NCBI RefSeq assembly: GCF_034480035.2
Contig: NZ_CP118753.2
Location: 332,752 to 377,466 of the forward strand
Length of the DNA stretch: 44,715 nt
Source of the DNA: Methanosphaera sp. ISO3-F5
GTDB taxonomy: Archaea > Methanobacteriota > Methanobacteria > Methanobacteriales > Methanobacteriaceae
Reading direction: 5' to 3'
A program made the translations under genes and the position numbers. Positions 35,824 to 44,715 of this stretch are shown piece after piece (position 1 is the first letter of the stretch; each line of letters opens with the position of its first letter). The notes under the pieces are model-generated. The model had not been told where the DNA came from. It made no database searches and worked only from the letters and a program-made list of their open reading frames with translations.

Positions 35824-36990
35824 ATGTTAGAACATGGTTTAACAGAAGATGAAATTTTTAAAAAATTATCCGAATTTTATGATATGGATTTACATTATGA
35901 ATCAGGTAGAATATTAGGTTCTATGTGTACTAAACCTGATCCTGTTGCTATGAAAGCTTATAAAATGTTTATCGAAACAAATCTTGGAGATCCTGGTTTA
36001 TTTAAGGGAACAGCTATTATGGAACGGGAAGTTATTTCTATTCTTGGTGAATTATTGCATTTATCTAATCCTGCAGGGCATATAGTTACCGGTGGTACTG
36101 AGGCTAATATTATGGCTATGTGTGTAGCAAAGTATTTGTATGAATCACGCCGTGATGGTATTCCTGAGGTAATTTTGCCGAGAAGTGCTCATTTTTCTTT
36201 TAAGAAGATAGTTTCTATGTTGTCCTTGAAACCGGTTTATGTTCCCTTGGATGATAACTATAAGATGGATGTTTCAAAAATAGAGGATTTGATTACTGAG
36301 AATACTATGGCTATTGTTGCTATTGCAGGTACTACTGAATTGGGTATGGTTGATGATATAGAGGAAATCTCCAGAATAGCTTCTTCACATAATATTTATT
36401 TACATGTGGATGCTGCTCTTGGCGGCTTCATATTACCCTTTTTAGATAAGGAAAATAGTGTTCAATTAAATTTTGACTTTAAATGCCAGGGTGTATCTTC
36501 TATGACGATAGATCCTCATAAAATGGGACTTGCACCTGTACCTGCTGGTGGAATAATATTCAGGCATAAAGAACATTTGGATTTACTTTCAGTTAAAACA
36601 CCATATCTTACTAAAGATAAACAGACAACAATAGTTGGCACCCGAACTGGTGCAGCTACAGCAGCCACTTGGACCTTACTTAACCATTATGGAAAAGAGG
36701 GTTATAAAAAAACAGTTAAAAACACAATTAATTTAACACAATACACCTATAAGAAATTACAATCAATGAAGAATATCAGTGTAATATGTAAACCCGAACT
36801 GAATTTAATATCATTCAAAACAGATTGTATGGATGTTGATTCATTAAAACAAGAATTACTTAAACTGGATTGGCATGTTTCAGTAGCAGAATATCCATAT
36901 GCAATCCGGTTAGTGTTAATGCCACATGTAAAAAAGGAACACATTGATAAATTTTTAAAAGATTTGGATAAAATATTAAAAAGAAGATAA
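35824..36990 (+). CDS. mfnA: L-tyrosine decarboxylase MfnA
   Basis: MfnA makes tyramine from tyrosine for methanofuran; the same enzyme family can decarboxylate aspartate to beta-alanine for coenzyme A. It is a pyridoxal-phosphate group II decarboxylase. The 388 residues include GHIVTGGTEANIMAM near residue 80, HVDAALGGFILPF near 198 and the cofactor lysine in TIDPHKMGLAPVPAGG near 238. I use ATG 35824 (MLEHGLTEDE) because it aligns with the known family start and has GTGAT just upstream; an in-frame start at 35788 would add 12 residues. Confidence 0.92.
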   Translation: MLEHGLTEDEIFKKLSEFYDMDLHYESGRILGSMCTKPDPVAMKAYKMFIETNLGDPGLFKGTAIMEREVISILGELLHLSNPAGHIVTGGTEANIMAMCVAKYLYESRRDGIPEVILPRSAHFSFKKIVSMLSLKPVYVPLDDNYKMDVSKIEDLITENTMAIVAIAGTTELGMVDDIEEISRIASSHNIYLHVDAALGGFILPFLDKENSVQLNFDFKCQGVSSMTIDPHKMGLAPVPAGGIIFRHKEHLDLLSVKTPYLTKDKQTTIVGTRTGAATAATWTLLNHYGKEGYKKTVKNTINLTQYTYKKLQSMKNISVICKPELNLISFKTDCMDVDSLKQELLKLDWHVSVAEYPYAIRLVLMPHVKKEHIDKFLKDLDKILKRR

Positions 36991-37004
36991 ATGTAATATT
37001 ATGT

Positions 37005-37205
37005 TTATCCACCATAAATTACTTTAATAATTTCTATTTCATCATTATCATTAACAATCTCATCTTCAGTTACAGTATCTCCATTTTGTTTGATAACTAC
37101 AGTTTCAATAGGAATGTTCTCATTTTTAAGAATTGTTTCAATACTTGTATTTTCTGTAAATTCTATTTCTTTAACATCACTTTTATTTATTAATTTTATG
37201 CTCAT
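37005..37205 (-). CDS. Ubiquitin-like sulfur carrier (ThiS/MoaD/SAMP type)
   Basis: The 66 residues form a beta-grasp-like sequence that ends in Gly-Gly (KVIYGG), the feature by which ThiS, MoaD, Urm1 and SAMP proteins are adenylated and loaded with sulfur. It begins four bases after the stop of the NcsA/TtuA-like gene on the same strand, so it is likely the sulfur donor for that tRNA thiolase. No E1-like activating gene is visible next to it. A role as a protein modifier is also possible. Confidence 0.85.
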   Translation of the reverse strand: MSIKLINKSDVKEIEFTENTSIETILKNENIPIETVVIKQNGDTVTEDEIVNDNDEIEIIKVIYGG

Positions 37206-37209
37206 ATTA

Positions 37210-38175
37210 TTATTCCTCTGTTTTTAGTTTTTCATGTATTTTTTCTAAAAATTTACAAGACTTACACACGTCCTGTGAAGATGGTTCTCCACAACGGGTA
37301 CAAGTTTTATTTGGTTGTCCTTTATAATTATTCAAATAATCAGTTTTAATAGCAGGCTTAATTTTTTCAAAACCATTTAATGTAGAGTACATTATTGTCG
37401 GATGTTTAAGAGCAGCTTCTCTTAAAAAGTCCCCAATTTCCATACGGAATGATTCATGTGCATATGGACATCCATCAAAATGAACTTCATATCCACTTTC
37501 TAAAACGTACAGGCCAATCTCTTTTTCTGGAATCTCTCGTAATGGCTTAATCTTTTGAGTAAATCTTTCATCACGTGATTCTGTCTTATATCCTATACGA
37601 ACCATATTGTTAACATTACCTTCAAGATAGTTCATCAGGATACTTTGTGTTTCATCATCAAGGTTATGTCCAGTTGCAAGTTTTGTTGCATTAACTTCTC
37701 GGGCAGTTTGATTAAATATTTGTCTACGGAACACTCCACAATATGTGCATGCATGCTGAGGATGTTCCTCTTTTGCTTCAACTTCCATAATCTTATCAAT
37801 TGTAAACTTATATTTGTCCTTAAATGATATGATATGATGTTTAATATTTAATTTTTCTGCCACATCCTTTGCTATCCTCACACCTTCTTCACGATAACCG
37901 GATATGCCTTCATCTATTGTAACGGCTTCTAATTCTATGATATTCTTTTCTTTAAGAATGTTAAGAATCTTCAATAAAGCAACACTATCTTTACCACCGG
38001 ATAAGCCAACCAGTACCTTATCACCTTTGGTGATTAATTTTTGTTTCTTTATAGTTTTTAAAACCTTTGTTTCTATTGATTTTCGGAAACATGAACTGCA
38101 TAATCGTTGACCATTATATTTTCTATGGATAACTACATGTTCATATCCACATTGAGTACAAACATTTTGTGTCAA
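37210..38175 (-). CDS. tRNA thiolation enzyme of the NcsA/TtuA/Ctu1 family
   Basis: This enzyme activates tRNA uridine with ATP for sulfur insertion. The 321 residues contain an N-terminal zinc finger (C6, C9, C26, C29), the PP-loop SGGKDS (59-64), C143-x2-C146 (CTYCG) and C236 (DGCPYAH), which together make the three-cysteine site that holds a [4Fe-4S] cluster in TtuA-type enzymes, and a C-terminal zinc finger (CTRC and CKSC). The sequence alone does not say whether position 34 or 54 of tRNA is the target. It is followed directly by the ubiquitin-like sulfur carrier gene. Confidence 0.9.
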   Translation of the reverse strand: MTQNVCTQCGYEHVVIHRKYNGQRLCSSCFRKSIETKVLKTIKKQKLITKGDKVLVGLSGGKDSVALLKILNILKEKNIIELEAVTIDEGISGYREEGVRIAKDVAEKLNIKHHIISFKDKYKFTIDKIMEVEAKEEHPQHACTYCGVFRRQIFNQTAREVNATKLATGHNLDDETQSILMNYLEGNVNNMVRIGYKTESRDERFTQKIKPLREIPEKEIGLYVLESGYEVHFDGCPYAHESFRMEIGDFLREAALKHPTIMYSTLNGFEKIKPAIKTDYLNNYKGQPNKTCTRCGEPSSQDVCKSCKFLEKIHEKLKTEE

Positions 38176-38211
38176 ATTATTTTTCTCCTACCTATTAAAA
38201 TTTCTTATATA

Positions 38212-39804
38212 TTAGAATATTGGAAAATCTTGAATATATGTTTTATCTAATTTTAGTGCAATTTCTGCTTTTTCAAGCTCCATGCCCAGATATGCTGAAT
38301 GTTCCATTCTACTAATCATATTTCTTCGTAATATTTCCTCATATATTGCTCTGGCAGTTGTCCCGGTTATAACGCAATGTTTAACATAATCTTTGTAATG
38401 TATGGCCTTTATTAATCCATCAGATACTATTATCTTGAAACTGCCCCTTGTGTCTGGTATAAATTTTCCATCAGCTACTGCTTTAATTTCTGGAATATCA
38501 TTCGTATCTATATTAACATCGTCTTTAGCATACTGGTCCTTGTATTGTATTAGATGTATTCCCAAATTTTTGGGTATGTTGTTTTTAATTTTTGAAAGGA
38601 ACATCATGTCTGATGCGGTTTTTAATTCTTTTATACTTCCCCTTGTTTTTGGACTGCTTTCTGGTGTGAATAATATGTTAATGTTTATTTCCATTGCTAT
38701 ACCAGTTAATACTGCATTAACTCCGTTACTGTCTGCATCTAATAGTTCGGATACATTTCCTATTCCTAGGAACATTGTTTTGTATGGGTTTTGTTCCCTG
38801 TATGTTTTATATGCTTGTATTGATTCGGTTAATGATGGACTGTTTATCGGGTCTAGTAATAGGTCTGCTATTGTGGTTATGTTGTGACATTTTTTGTCTA
38901 ATGATTCTAGGGATTGAACCTTTTCTTCTGCGGTTTTTGGTATGTATCCTGTTTTATAGTTGGTTGGTATTATCACGGCTTTTGCATCGTAATCTTTGAT
39001 GTCGTTGATTACTTTTTCATAGTTTCCATGATCTAGGCTAAGTACCATGTCAGCTCCTGCTTTCAGTCCTTCTTTTATTTCTTGTGTGTTCATTGTGTCT
39101 ATGCTTACTGTTGTATCATAGTTGTCTTTTATTAGTTTTATCATGTGGTGTGCTTGTTGGGGATTGTTTTCTCCTGCGTGCATGCCTATGTCTATCATGT
39201 CTGCTCCGGAGTCCAGGTAGTATTGTACTTTGTTTAGTAGTTGTTTGTCTGTTAATTGTGGGGCATTGGCTATTTCTCCGAGTATTCTCATTGGAAAGTC
39301 AGGTCCTACTGGGCAGGTGTTTATTTGTATGTTTCCTTTTTTTTCCAGTAATTGTTTTATGTGTTCTGGGTTTTCATAGTTTTTTATGGTTTTTATTGCT
39401 TCCTGGTATTGTTGGTCTCGTATTAGTTTATCTGCGGGGGTGTTTGTTGAAAGTTCTATTTTGTCTATTATGTCTAATGTTAGTTTCAGGTCTGCGGCAT
39501 TGCTTGGTCCTTTGTATGCTTTTATTTTCAGTTGTTTTTCTATTTCTGTTGTGTCTTGTCTTATTAGTCCGGGTGTTATTATCATGTCTATGTTGTCTAT
39601 GGGTGTTGTGTTATTGTTGTTTAATGAGTTTAGTATGTTTTTTTGTTTAAGGTGATAAATTATTATTTTTGGTGTGATGAATGCTGCTATGGGCATTGGT
39701 ATTACTTTTAGGTATATTTCGTGTTTTGTATAGTTTTTGAGGTTTTTTCTTATTAGTGTTTCTGCTTGTTGTCCTGTGATTATTAATACTTTAATTTTTA
39801 TCAC
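38212..39804 (-). CDS. Dihydropteroate-synthase-like protein of methanogens
   Basis: The 530 residues comprise an N-terminal region of about 150 residues (VLIITGQQAETLI first) and a pterin-binding TIM barrel: INTCPVGPDFPMRILGEIAN near residue 160, DSGADMIDIGMHAGENNPQ near 193 and VSIDTMNTQEIKEGLKAGAD near 222. It belongs to the archaeal dihydropteroate-synthase-related family, often proposed to act in methanopterin synthesis. A C-terminal domain of about 150 residues follows. The start is unusual: the GTG at 39804 lies inside AGGTGA, and the codon five bases after that site is an in-frame ATT (39795), which would give 527 residues. Confidence 0.85.
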   Translation of the reverse strand: MIKIKVLIITGQQAETLIRKNLKNYTKHEIYLKVIPMPIAAFITPKIIIYHLKQKNILNSLNNNNTTPIDNIDMIITPGLIRQDTTEIEKQLKIKAYKGPSNAADLKLTLDIIDKIELSTNTPADKLIRDQQYQEAIKTIKNYENPEHIKQLLEKKGNIQINTCPVGPDFPMRILGEIANAPQLTDKQLLNKVQYYLDSGADMIDIGMHAGENNPQQAHHMIKLIKDNYDTTVSIDTMNTQEIKEGLKAGADMVLSLDHGNYEKVINDIKDYDAKAVIIPTNYKTGYIPKTAEEKVQSLESLDKKCHNITTIADLLLDPINSPSLTESIQAYKTYREQNPYKTMFLGIGNVSELLDADSNGVNAVLTGIAMEININILFTPESSPKTRGSIKELKTASDMMFLSKIKNNIPKNLGIHLIQYKDQYAKDDVNIDTNDIPEIKAVADGKFIPDTRGSFKIIVSDGLIKAIHYKDYVKHCVITGTTARAIYEEILRRNMISRMEHSAYLGMELEKAEIALKLDKTYIQDFPIF

Positions 39805-40066
39805 CTCTTTTTGTTTTATTGTTGTTATTTCTTGTTTTTTTTGTTTATCTTTTTTTTTATTTTCCTTAATTTGTAATGATTTATCATGTATGTTTATGTC
39901 CCTTTTCTATAAATTATTTATTTTTTCTTATCTATATTGTTATAGTTTTTATTTTTTTTTCATTTTTTTGTAAATTTTTTATCAATTTTTTATTTTACTC
40001 TCCTTAGATTTGATATTGATTATTAAATTTTCAAAAAATTAAACATATTTTAATACCAAACCACAA

Positions 40067-40080
40067 TTTTAAATATAATA
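40067..40080 (+). promoter_or_regulatory. Promoter of porCDAB, in a 400-base spacer
   Basis: TTTTAAATATAATA (40067-40080) is the best TATA candidate, with a start near 40105 and a leader of about 100 bases. The stretch 39805-40060 is T-rich with homopolymer runs and I see no gene in it. Confidence 0.45.
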
Positions 40081-40206
40081 AAAAACATAACTATTTATCA
40101 TGATTAATTATAGTGTGGATATTTGAAAAAACAACATAAAATATTAATCCACCATTATTATTCACGAAAAAAAAATAATTATGAGATGATTTGGAGGAAT
40201 TTCTCA

Positions 40207-40746
40207 ATGATTGAAATAAGATTTCACGGAAGGGGAGGTCAAGGAGCTGTAACAGCTGCAGAAATTTTAGCAAAAGCAGTATTTGAAGAAGACAAATACA
40301 CCCAAGCTTTCCCATCTTTTGGTGTTGAAAGGAGAGGAGCACCAGTAACCGCATTCACAAGAATAAGTGAAGAACCAATCAGAAGAAGATATCAAATATA
40401 CGAACCAAAATACGTAGTAGTACTAGATGAAACACTAGCAAACGTAGTAGACTTAACTTCTGGTTTACAAAAAGATGGAGCAATATTAGTAAACACAACA
40501 AGAGACGTAATACCATCACTCGAAGAACAAAATATTGAAACATACACCGTAGATGCAACACAAATAGCATTAGACAACATAGGAAGAAACATAGTAAACA
40601 CTATAATGTTAGGATACTTATCAGCAAAAACACAAGTAGTATCTATTGATTCATTATTAACTACAATAAAATCAACATTCAAAGGCAAAGTAGCAGAAAC
40701 AAACCTCAAAGCTACAGAATATATCTACGAACAAAATGTAGAATAA
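40207..40746 (+). CDS. porC: Pyruvate:ferredoxin oxidoreductase gamma subunit
   Basis: PorC is one of four subunits of the enzyme that makes pyruvate from acetyl-CoA, CO2 and reduced ferredoxin. The 179 residues begin [20 protein letters not shown], the standard gamma-subunit opening, and continue with the [15 protein letters not shown] motif near residue 36. I start at 40207 because GGAGG lies upstream and the family begins here; in-frame upstream codons are unlikely. First gene of porCDAB. Confidence 0.95.
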
Positions 40747-40758
40747 ATAAGGAGAAAA

Positions 40759-41013
40759 ATGGTGAAAAATATGAAATCAATAGGAGCCGCTGTAAGAGAT
40801 CCTGGAAGCACCAGGAGAAACAAAACTGGAAGTTGGAGGACATTCAAACCAGTTGCAGATAAAGAAAAATGTATAGGATGCGGAATCTGTTATTTATACT
40901 GCCCAGACGGATGCATATCCCTAGAATATAATCCAGACTACGATTACTGTAAAGGATGCGGAATCTGTGCAGAAGAATGTCCAGTAAAAGCAATAACAAT
41001 GGAGAGGGAATAA
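40759..41013 (+). CDS. porD: Pyruvate:ferredoxin oxidoreductase delta subunit (ferredoxin)
   Basis: PorD is the 2x[4Fe-4S] ferredoxin-like subunit. The 84 residues carry two C-x2-C-x2-C-x3-CP motifs: [12 protein letters not shown] near residue 38 and [12 protein letters not shown] near residue 68. Two starts are possible: ATG 40759 after GGAG, or ATG 40771 ([13 protein letters not shown]) with GGTGA five bases upstream. The shorter form agrees better with relatives. The stop shares its last base with porA. Confidence 0.94.
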   Translation: MVKNMKSIGAAVRDPGSTRRNKTGSWRTFKPVADKEKCIGCGICYLYCPDGCISLEYNPDYDYCKGCGICAEECPVKAITMERE

Positions 41014-42152
41014 TGGTAGTAAAAGTAATATCATCAGCAGAAGCAATATCTGAAGCAGTTAAACTTGCAAGACCTGCAGTAATACCAGTATATCCTATAA
41101 CACCACAAACAAAAATATCCGAAAAACTAGCAGACTACGTTGCAGATGGAGAACTAGATTCACAATACATTAGAGTAGAATCAGAACACAGTGCAATGAG
41201 TGCAGCAATAGGAGCATCAGGTGCAGGGGTAAGAGTATTCACAGCAACATCAAGCCAAGGACTCGCATACATGCACGAACCAGTATTCGCAGCAGCAGGT
41301 ATGAGATTACCAATAGTAATGGCAAACGCAAACCGTGCACTATCAGCACCAATCAACATATGGAACGACCAACAAGACTCAATCTCAGAAAGAGACTCAG
41401 GATGGATACAAATATTCTGTGAAACAGGACAAGAAGCATTCGACACAGTACTACAAGCATACAAAATAGCAGAAAACCCAGAAATATGCGTACCAGTAAT
41501 GGTATGTGTAGACGGATTCATACTCACACACACAGTAGACCCAGTAGAACTAATCACACAAGAAGAAGCAAACGAATTCCTACCACCATTCGAAGCAGTA
41601 AACGCATACCTCAGAACAGAAGACCCAATGAGTCTAGGAACACTAGCAGACCCAGACCACTACCTAGAAATCCGATACGAACTAGAACAAGCAATCAACG
41701 ACTCAAAAGCACTAATAGAAGAAGTAGGAAAAGAATACGGAGACAAATTCGGAAGATACTATGGACTAATAGAAGAATACAAATCCGAAGATGCAGACAT
41801 AATACTAGTAGCAATGGGATCAATCTGCGGAACCATCAAAGACGTAATAGACGAACAAAGAGAAGCAGGTAAAAAAATAGGTCTAATAAGAGTAAGATCA
41901 TACAGACCATTCCCAAAAGAAGCACTAAAAGAAGCAGTAAAAGATGCAAAACTAGCAGTACTAGACAAAGACATATCATTCTCAGTAGGAGGAGCATTAT
42001 ACACAGATGTAAAATCATCAGTAGATAATGAAACATACGGTTATGTACTTGGATTAGGTGGAAGAGACATCACACCAAAAGACATAGAAGAAATCATAAC
42101 AAAAACAGAAAACCCTACAAAAGATGTAGAATGGATAGGATTAAGGGAGTAG
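41013..42152 (+). CDS. porA: Pyruvate:ferredoxin oxidoreductase alpha subunit
   Basis: PorA contributes the pyrimidine-side part of the thiamine diphosphate pocket. The 379 residues include [19 protein letters not shown] near residue 24, [19 protein letters not shown] near 51 and [13 protein letters not shown] near 75. I start at ATG 41013, overlapping the porD stop by one base, after GGAGAGGGAA. Codons are A/C-rich throughout, as in the whole operon. Confidence 0.95.
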   Translation: MVVKVISSAEAISEAVKLARPAVIPVYPITPQTKISEKLADYVADGELDSQYIRVESEHSAMSAAIGASGAGVRVFTATSSQGLAYMHEPVFAAAGMRLPIVMANANRALSAPINIWNDQQDSISERDSGWIQIFCETGQEAFDTVLQAYKIAENPEICVPVMVCVDGFILTHTVDPVELITQEEANEFLPPFEAVNAYLRTEDPMSLGTLADPDHYLEIRYELEQAINDSKALIEEVGKEYGDKFGRYYGLIEEYKSEDADIILVAMGSICGTIKDVIDEQREAGKKIGLIRVRSYRPFPKEALKEAVKDAKLAVLDKDISFSVGGALYTDVKSSVDNETYGYVLGLGGRDITPKDIEEIITKTENPTKDVEWIGLRE

Positions 42153-42158
42153 ATTAAA

Positions 42159-43034
42159 ATGAAAGGAGTAGACGAAAAAGAATACCTAGCACCAGGACAC
42201 CGTGCATGTGCAGGATGTGGAGCAACAATAGCAGCAAGACTAGCACTCAAAGCACTAGGTGAAAACACCATAGCAGTATCTGCAACAGGATGTCTAGAAG
42301 TAATCACAACACCTTATCCAGAAACTGCATGGGAAATACCATGGATCCACGTAGCATTCGAAAACGCATCAGCAGTAGCAAGCGGAGTAGAAGGAGCACT
42401 CAAAGCACAAGGAAAAGAAGACACCAACATAGTAGTATTCGGAGGAGATGGAGGAACAACAGACATAGGTATGCAATCATTATCAGGAGCAATGGAAAGA
42501 GGACAAAACATCATCTACATATGTTACGATAACGAAGCATACATGAACACAGGTATACAAAGAAGTAGTTCAACACCGTACGGAGCAAGCACAACAACAT
42601 CCCCAGCAGGAAAAGAAAGCTTCGGTGAAGACAAATTCAAGAAAAACATGGCAGCAATCATGGTCGCACACGGAGTACCATACGTAGCAACAGCATGTAT
42701 ATCACACCCACAAGACCTAATGGCAAAAGTCAAAAAAGCAGCAGAAACACCAGGACCAGCATACATCCACGTACTACAACCATGTGCAACAGGATGGGGT
42801 TACTCACCAGACAAAACAGTAAAACTCGGAAAACTCGCAGTAGACACACACATGTGGCTACTATACGAAGCAGTAAACGGACAAATAGAAGTAACAGTAA
42901 AACCAAGCCAAAAACTACCAGTCGAAGAATACCTCAAAGCACAAAAAAGATTCAGACACTTAGATGAAGAACACATAGAAATAATCCAAAAATTTGTTGA
43001 CGGACAAAGTAAACAATTCGGATTAACAGAATAA
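42159..43034 (+). CDS. porB: Pyruvate:ferredoxin oxidoreductase beta subunit
   Basis: PorB binds the diphosphate of thiamine diphosphate and a [4Fe-4S] cluster. The 291 residues have [17 protein letters not shown] near residue 14, whose cysteines are cluster ligands, and the cofactor motif [12 protein letters not shown] followed by NEAYMNTG (about 93-131). It lies six bases after porA and ends inside a hairpin. Confidence 0.96.
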   Translation: MKGVDEKEYLAPGHRACAGCGATIAARLALKALGENTIAVSATGCLEVITTPYPETAWEIPWIHVAFENASAVASGVEGALKAQGKEDTNIVVFGGDGGTTDIGMQSLSGAMERGQNIIYICYDNEAYMNTGIQRSSSTPYGASTTTSPAGKESFGEDKFKKNMAAIMVAHGVPYVATACISHPQDLMAKVKKAAETPGPAYIHVLQPCATGWGYSPDKTVKLGKLAVDTHMWLLYEAVNGQIEVTVKPSQKLPVEEYLKAQKRFRHLDEEHIEIIQKFVDGQSKQFGLTE

Positions 43035-43052
43035 TTATAATAACAATTATTC
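43029..43052 (+). terminator. Terminator overlapping the porB stop codon
   Basis: GAATAATT (43029-43036) pairs perfectly with AATTATTC (43045-43052), and the left arm contains the TAA stop of porB. A T7 tract follows about 20 bases later, near 43071. Confidence 0.5.
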
Positions 43053-43519
43053 CTCTACTTCATCTTACCTTTTTTTAAAATAAAACTCTTTTTTAATATA
43101 ATATTCACTTTTTTTTAGATATAATACTTTTATTTAAATAAATAAGATAAAAATTGCACATATAAATGTAAAACTATTTATTTAGACTTTTATTAATTAA
43201 TTCAAATTTAATTAATATTTCTATACCTGAGTTTACATATAACCCTTATACTGCTGCAATGACATATCTTATAAAAATAGTATTTTCCACAACTAGGCAT
43301 AAAGGAACTATGAATGAAAGTTTCAAGAAGTATGAGCAAACTAACAAACTAGAGTATAACATATATGCAATTTGGAGGGTACTCAATCTTTAAAAGAAAC
43401 TTTTGATTACAATGCTATAATGTATATTCCATACTATAACAATATTTAAGAATCATTTCGATAACTTTTTTTTTATCTTTGAGTGTTGGTGGCATAAATT
43501 CGTTTTTGTAATACTTTTT
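43053..43519. other. AT-rich region left of the tnpB remnant; possible decayed coding
   Basis: No start-to-stop gene is convincing here. From about 43200 to 43393 the plus strand stays open in one frame, with a protein-like stretch containing STTRHKGTMNESFKKYEQTN, and then meets a stop. I do not recognise it. It may be a fragment of an older inserted gene. No IS605-type tnpA was found before tnpB. Confidence 0.3.
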
Positions 43520-43702
43520 ATGTGGATGAAACTTTTTTTTGGTATGATTGTTACTTATGTATATATAATATTGTTAAATATTACTTACCAAGACCCCCTT
43601 GATTACTTACCAGCTGCTCTTGGATTAAACTTATATACATTTTATTTTATAATTTATATTATCGAAGTCATAGAATTGTTATTTATGAAATTCTTTTCTT
43701 GA
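43520..43702 (+). CDS. Small hydrophobic open frame, two membrane helices; doubtful
   Basis: The 60 residues would form two membrane helices (about 4-21 and 33-56) joined by a short loop with DPLDYLPAALG. There is no clear ribosome site before the ATG, and the frame lies in spacer DNA next to a decayed mobile element. It could be a small membrane protein, a fragment, or chance in T-rich DNA. Confidence 0.25.
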   Translation: MWMKLFFGMIVTYVYIILLNITYQDPLDYLPAALGLNLYTFYFIIYIIEVIELLFMKFFS

Positions 43703-43749
43703 TTTTCGGTTTTAAAGTTAATGGAGTGAAATAAGCAGTATTAATTATT

Positions 43750-44715
43750 ATGATAGATGAAAATTGTATATTTTTAACTCAAAGTACTCTTATTAGAGGT
43801 CTTTCTAAGAAACAATTCAATGTTTTAGTGGATATTTCATTGAAATTGAATAAATTAAGAAATTGTGCTATAAAAACTACTAAATTAGATAAATGTGCTG
43901 ATGATAAACATTTTAAACAGTTGAATTTCAAATCAATAATCACTAAAGTTAGAACCGAATTCAGTAAAGATTATTCACTTATTCAAGCTCATATAGCAAA
44001 TAATGTTATTAAAAAGCATGTTGAATCTTTTAATTCTTATGTTGCATTAACAAATAAAAGCATCGATAATGAATATAAACGACCATTAAATAAACCTAAA
44101 ACCAGAGATAACCGTTTACATAATATCATAATACCACGGGAGGCAATAACTTCTTCCAAGAAAAAATTAGCCCAGGGTTACATTGAATTACCCTTAAGCA
44201 GAGAATATAAAAAACAATTAAAATCCAAAGATTGCAGACCACGTATTAGAATTCCGGAAAATATACGTGACAAAAAGATTATACAAGTAGAAATTATACC
44301 ACTAAAGAATGGACAAACGTTTAAAGCCAATTTCACATATCAAATGGAAAAAGAGTCCCTAAATTTAGATGAAAGTAAAATGATGGGTATTGATTTGGGT
44401 GTTAATAATTATGGCAAGTATTGTTACAAGTGAAGGGACCCCATACATTGTGGGCGGGCGATTTTTAAAAAATCAATATAGCCTTCAAATGCAAAAAAAC
44501 AGCACAATATCAATCAATACTAAACAAACAGGGACTAAAAACATCCAAACGAATACAAAAAATAAACACCAAATTTAAAGCAATACAAAACAACTTCCTA
44601 GATCACACCACCAAATTCATAATAGAATACATGCAAAAAACAAGACATAGGAACCATAATACTCGGATACAACAAAAACTTCCAATACGAAACAGATATG
44701 AGAAAAAAACAAAAC
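43750..44715 (+). pseudogene. tnpB: Decayed IS605-type TnpB (RNA-guided nuclease family), cut by the window end
   Basis: The first 227 codons (43750-44433) read as the N-terminal part of an IS605/IS200 TnpB, including the RuvC-I motif MGIDLGVNN, then hit a stop at 44431-44433. The homologous reading continues as ASIVTSEGTPYIVGGRFLK in the next frame (from about 44415), then as KKTAQYQSILNKQGLKTSKR in the third frame (from about 44490), then as KQDIGTIILGYNKNFQYET back in the first frame (from about 44638). At least three frameshifts therefore break the gene. It runs past position 44715. No tnpA lies nearby. Confidence 0.85.

Noticed and set aside
39084-39655. Long Leu/Cys-rich open frames on the plus strand.
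   Set aside because: They lie antisense to the DHPS-like gene and arise from its A/C-rich coding strand; composition is not protein-like.
40123-40206. Upstream in-frame extension of porC.
   Set aside because: The family starts at MIEIRF (40207), which has a GGAGG site; the extension is poorly protein-like.
41486-41872. Arg/Thr/Ser-rich open frame inside porA.
   Set aside because: Shadow frame of a highly expressed, A/C-rich gene; no ribosome site.
1-44715. CRISPR arrays, rRNA, tRNA, prophage or defence genes.
   Set aside because: No regularly spaced direct repeats, no rRNA-like or tRNA-like sequence and no recognisable phage or defence proteins were seen by reading.

Overview
The window comes from a low-GC methanogenic archaeon of the family Methanobacteriaceae, most probably Methanosphaera or a close relative. 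The evidence is the mtrEDCBAFGH operon in Methanobacteriales order, a methyl-coenzyme M reductase operon, methanogenesis marker proteins, archaeal TATA/BRE promoters (TTTATATA-type), archaeal L10e, PorCDAB and strongly AT-rich spacers. A single BDGA-type reductase operon with an orphan mcrC beside mtr fits what I recall of Methanosphaera. The genus is inference; the family is well supported.

Layout. 1-7640: tRNA modification (trm1, taw2), an anchored surface protein, an Lrp-type regulator and cofactor genes (mptA, an unknown gene, cofG), then mmp10, whose product methylates an arginine of McrA. 7700-14540: mcrC followed directly by mtrEDCBAFGH and the methanogenesis marker 14 gene, packed with 1-8 base overlaps. 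14556-18563: htpX, cobY, a PRC-barrel gene and sufCB. 18564-21940: a regulatory spacer with two palindromes, then mvhDGA. 22000-28800: a radical-SAM-like gene, a long leader and mcrBDGA, followed by a probable structured non-coding RNA. 28900-40000: pyrC, a TmcAL-like nucleotidyltransferase, FKBP, pcc1, L10e, ppsA, mfnA, a ubiquitin-like sulfur carrier with an NcsA/TtuA thiolase, and a dihydropteroate-synthase-like gene. 40067-43052: porCDAB. The right end holds a decayed IS605-type tnpB.

How the genes fit together. Mvh supplies electrons from H2, Mtr moves methyl groups between tetrahydromethanopterin and coenzyme M, and Mcr releases methane. MptA and the DHPS-like protein point to methanopterin, CofG to F420, MfnA to methanofuran and CobY to the corrinoid that MtrA carries. 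Mmp10 modifies McrA, Por and PpsA start carbon assimilation from acetyl-CoA, and SufBC builds the Fe-S clusters that many of these enzymes need.

The strongest unexplained signals are: a structured RNA with its own promoter after mcrA; an attenuator-like leader before mcrB; an 18-base palindrome resembling a DtxR-type operator between suf and mvh; GTACAAT repeats at the mvh promoter; an inverted repeat at the mcrC-mtr promoter; a radical-SAM-like protein lacking its first cluster cysteine; and strand-composition blocks that switch inside genes. I saw no rRNA, tRNA or CRISPR array.
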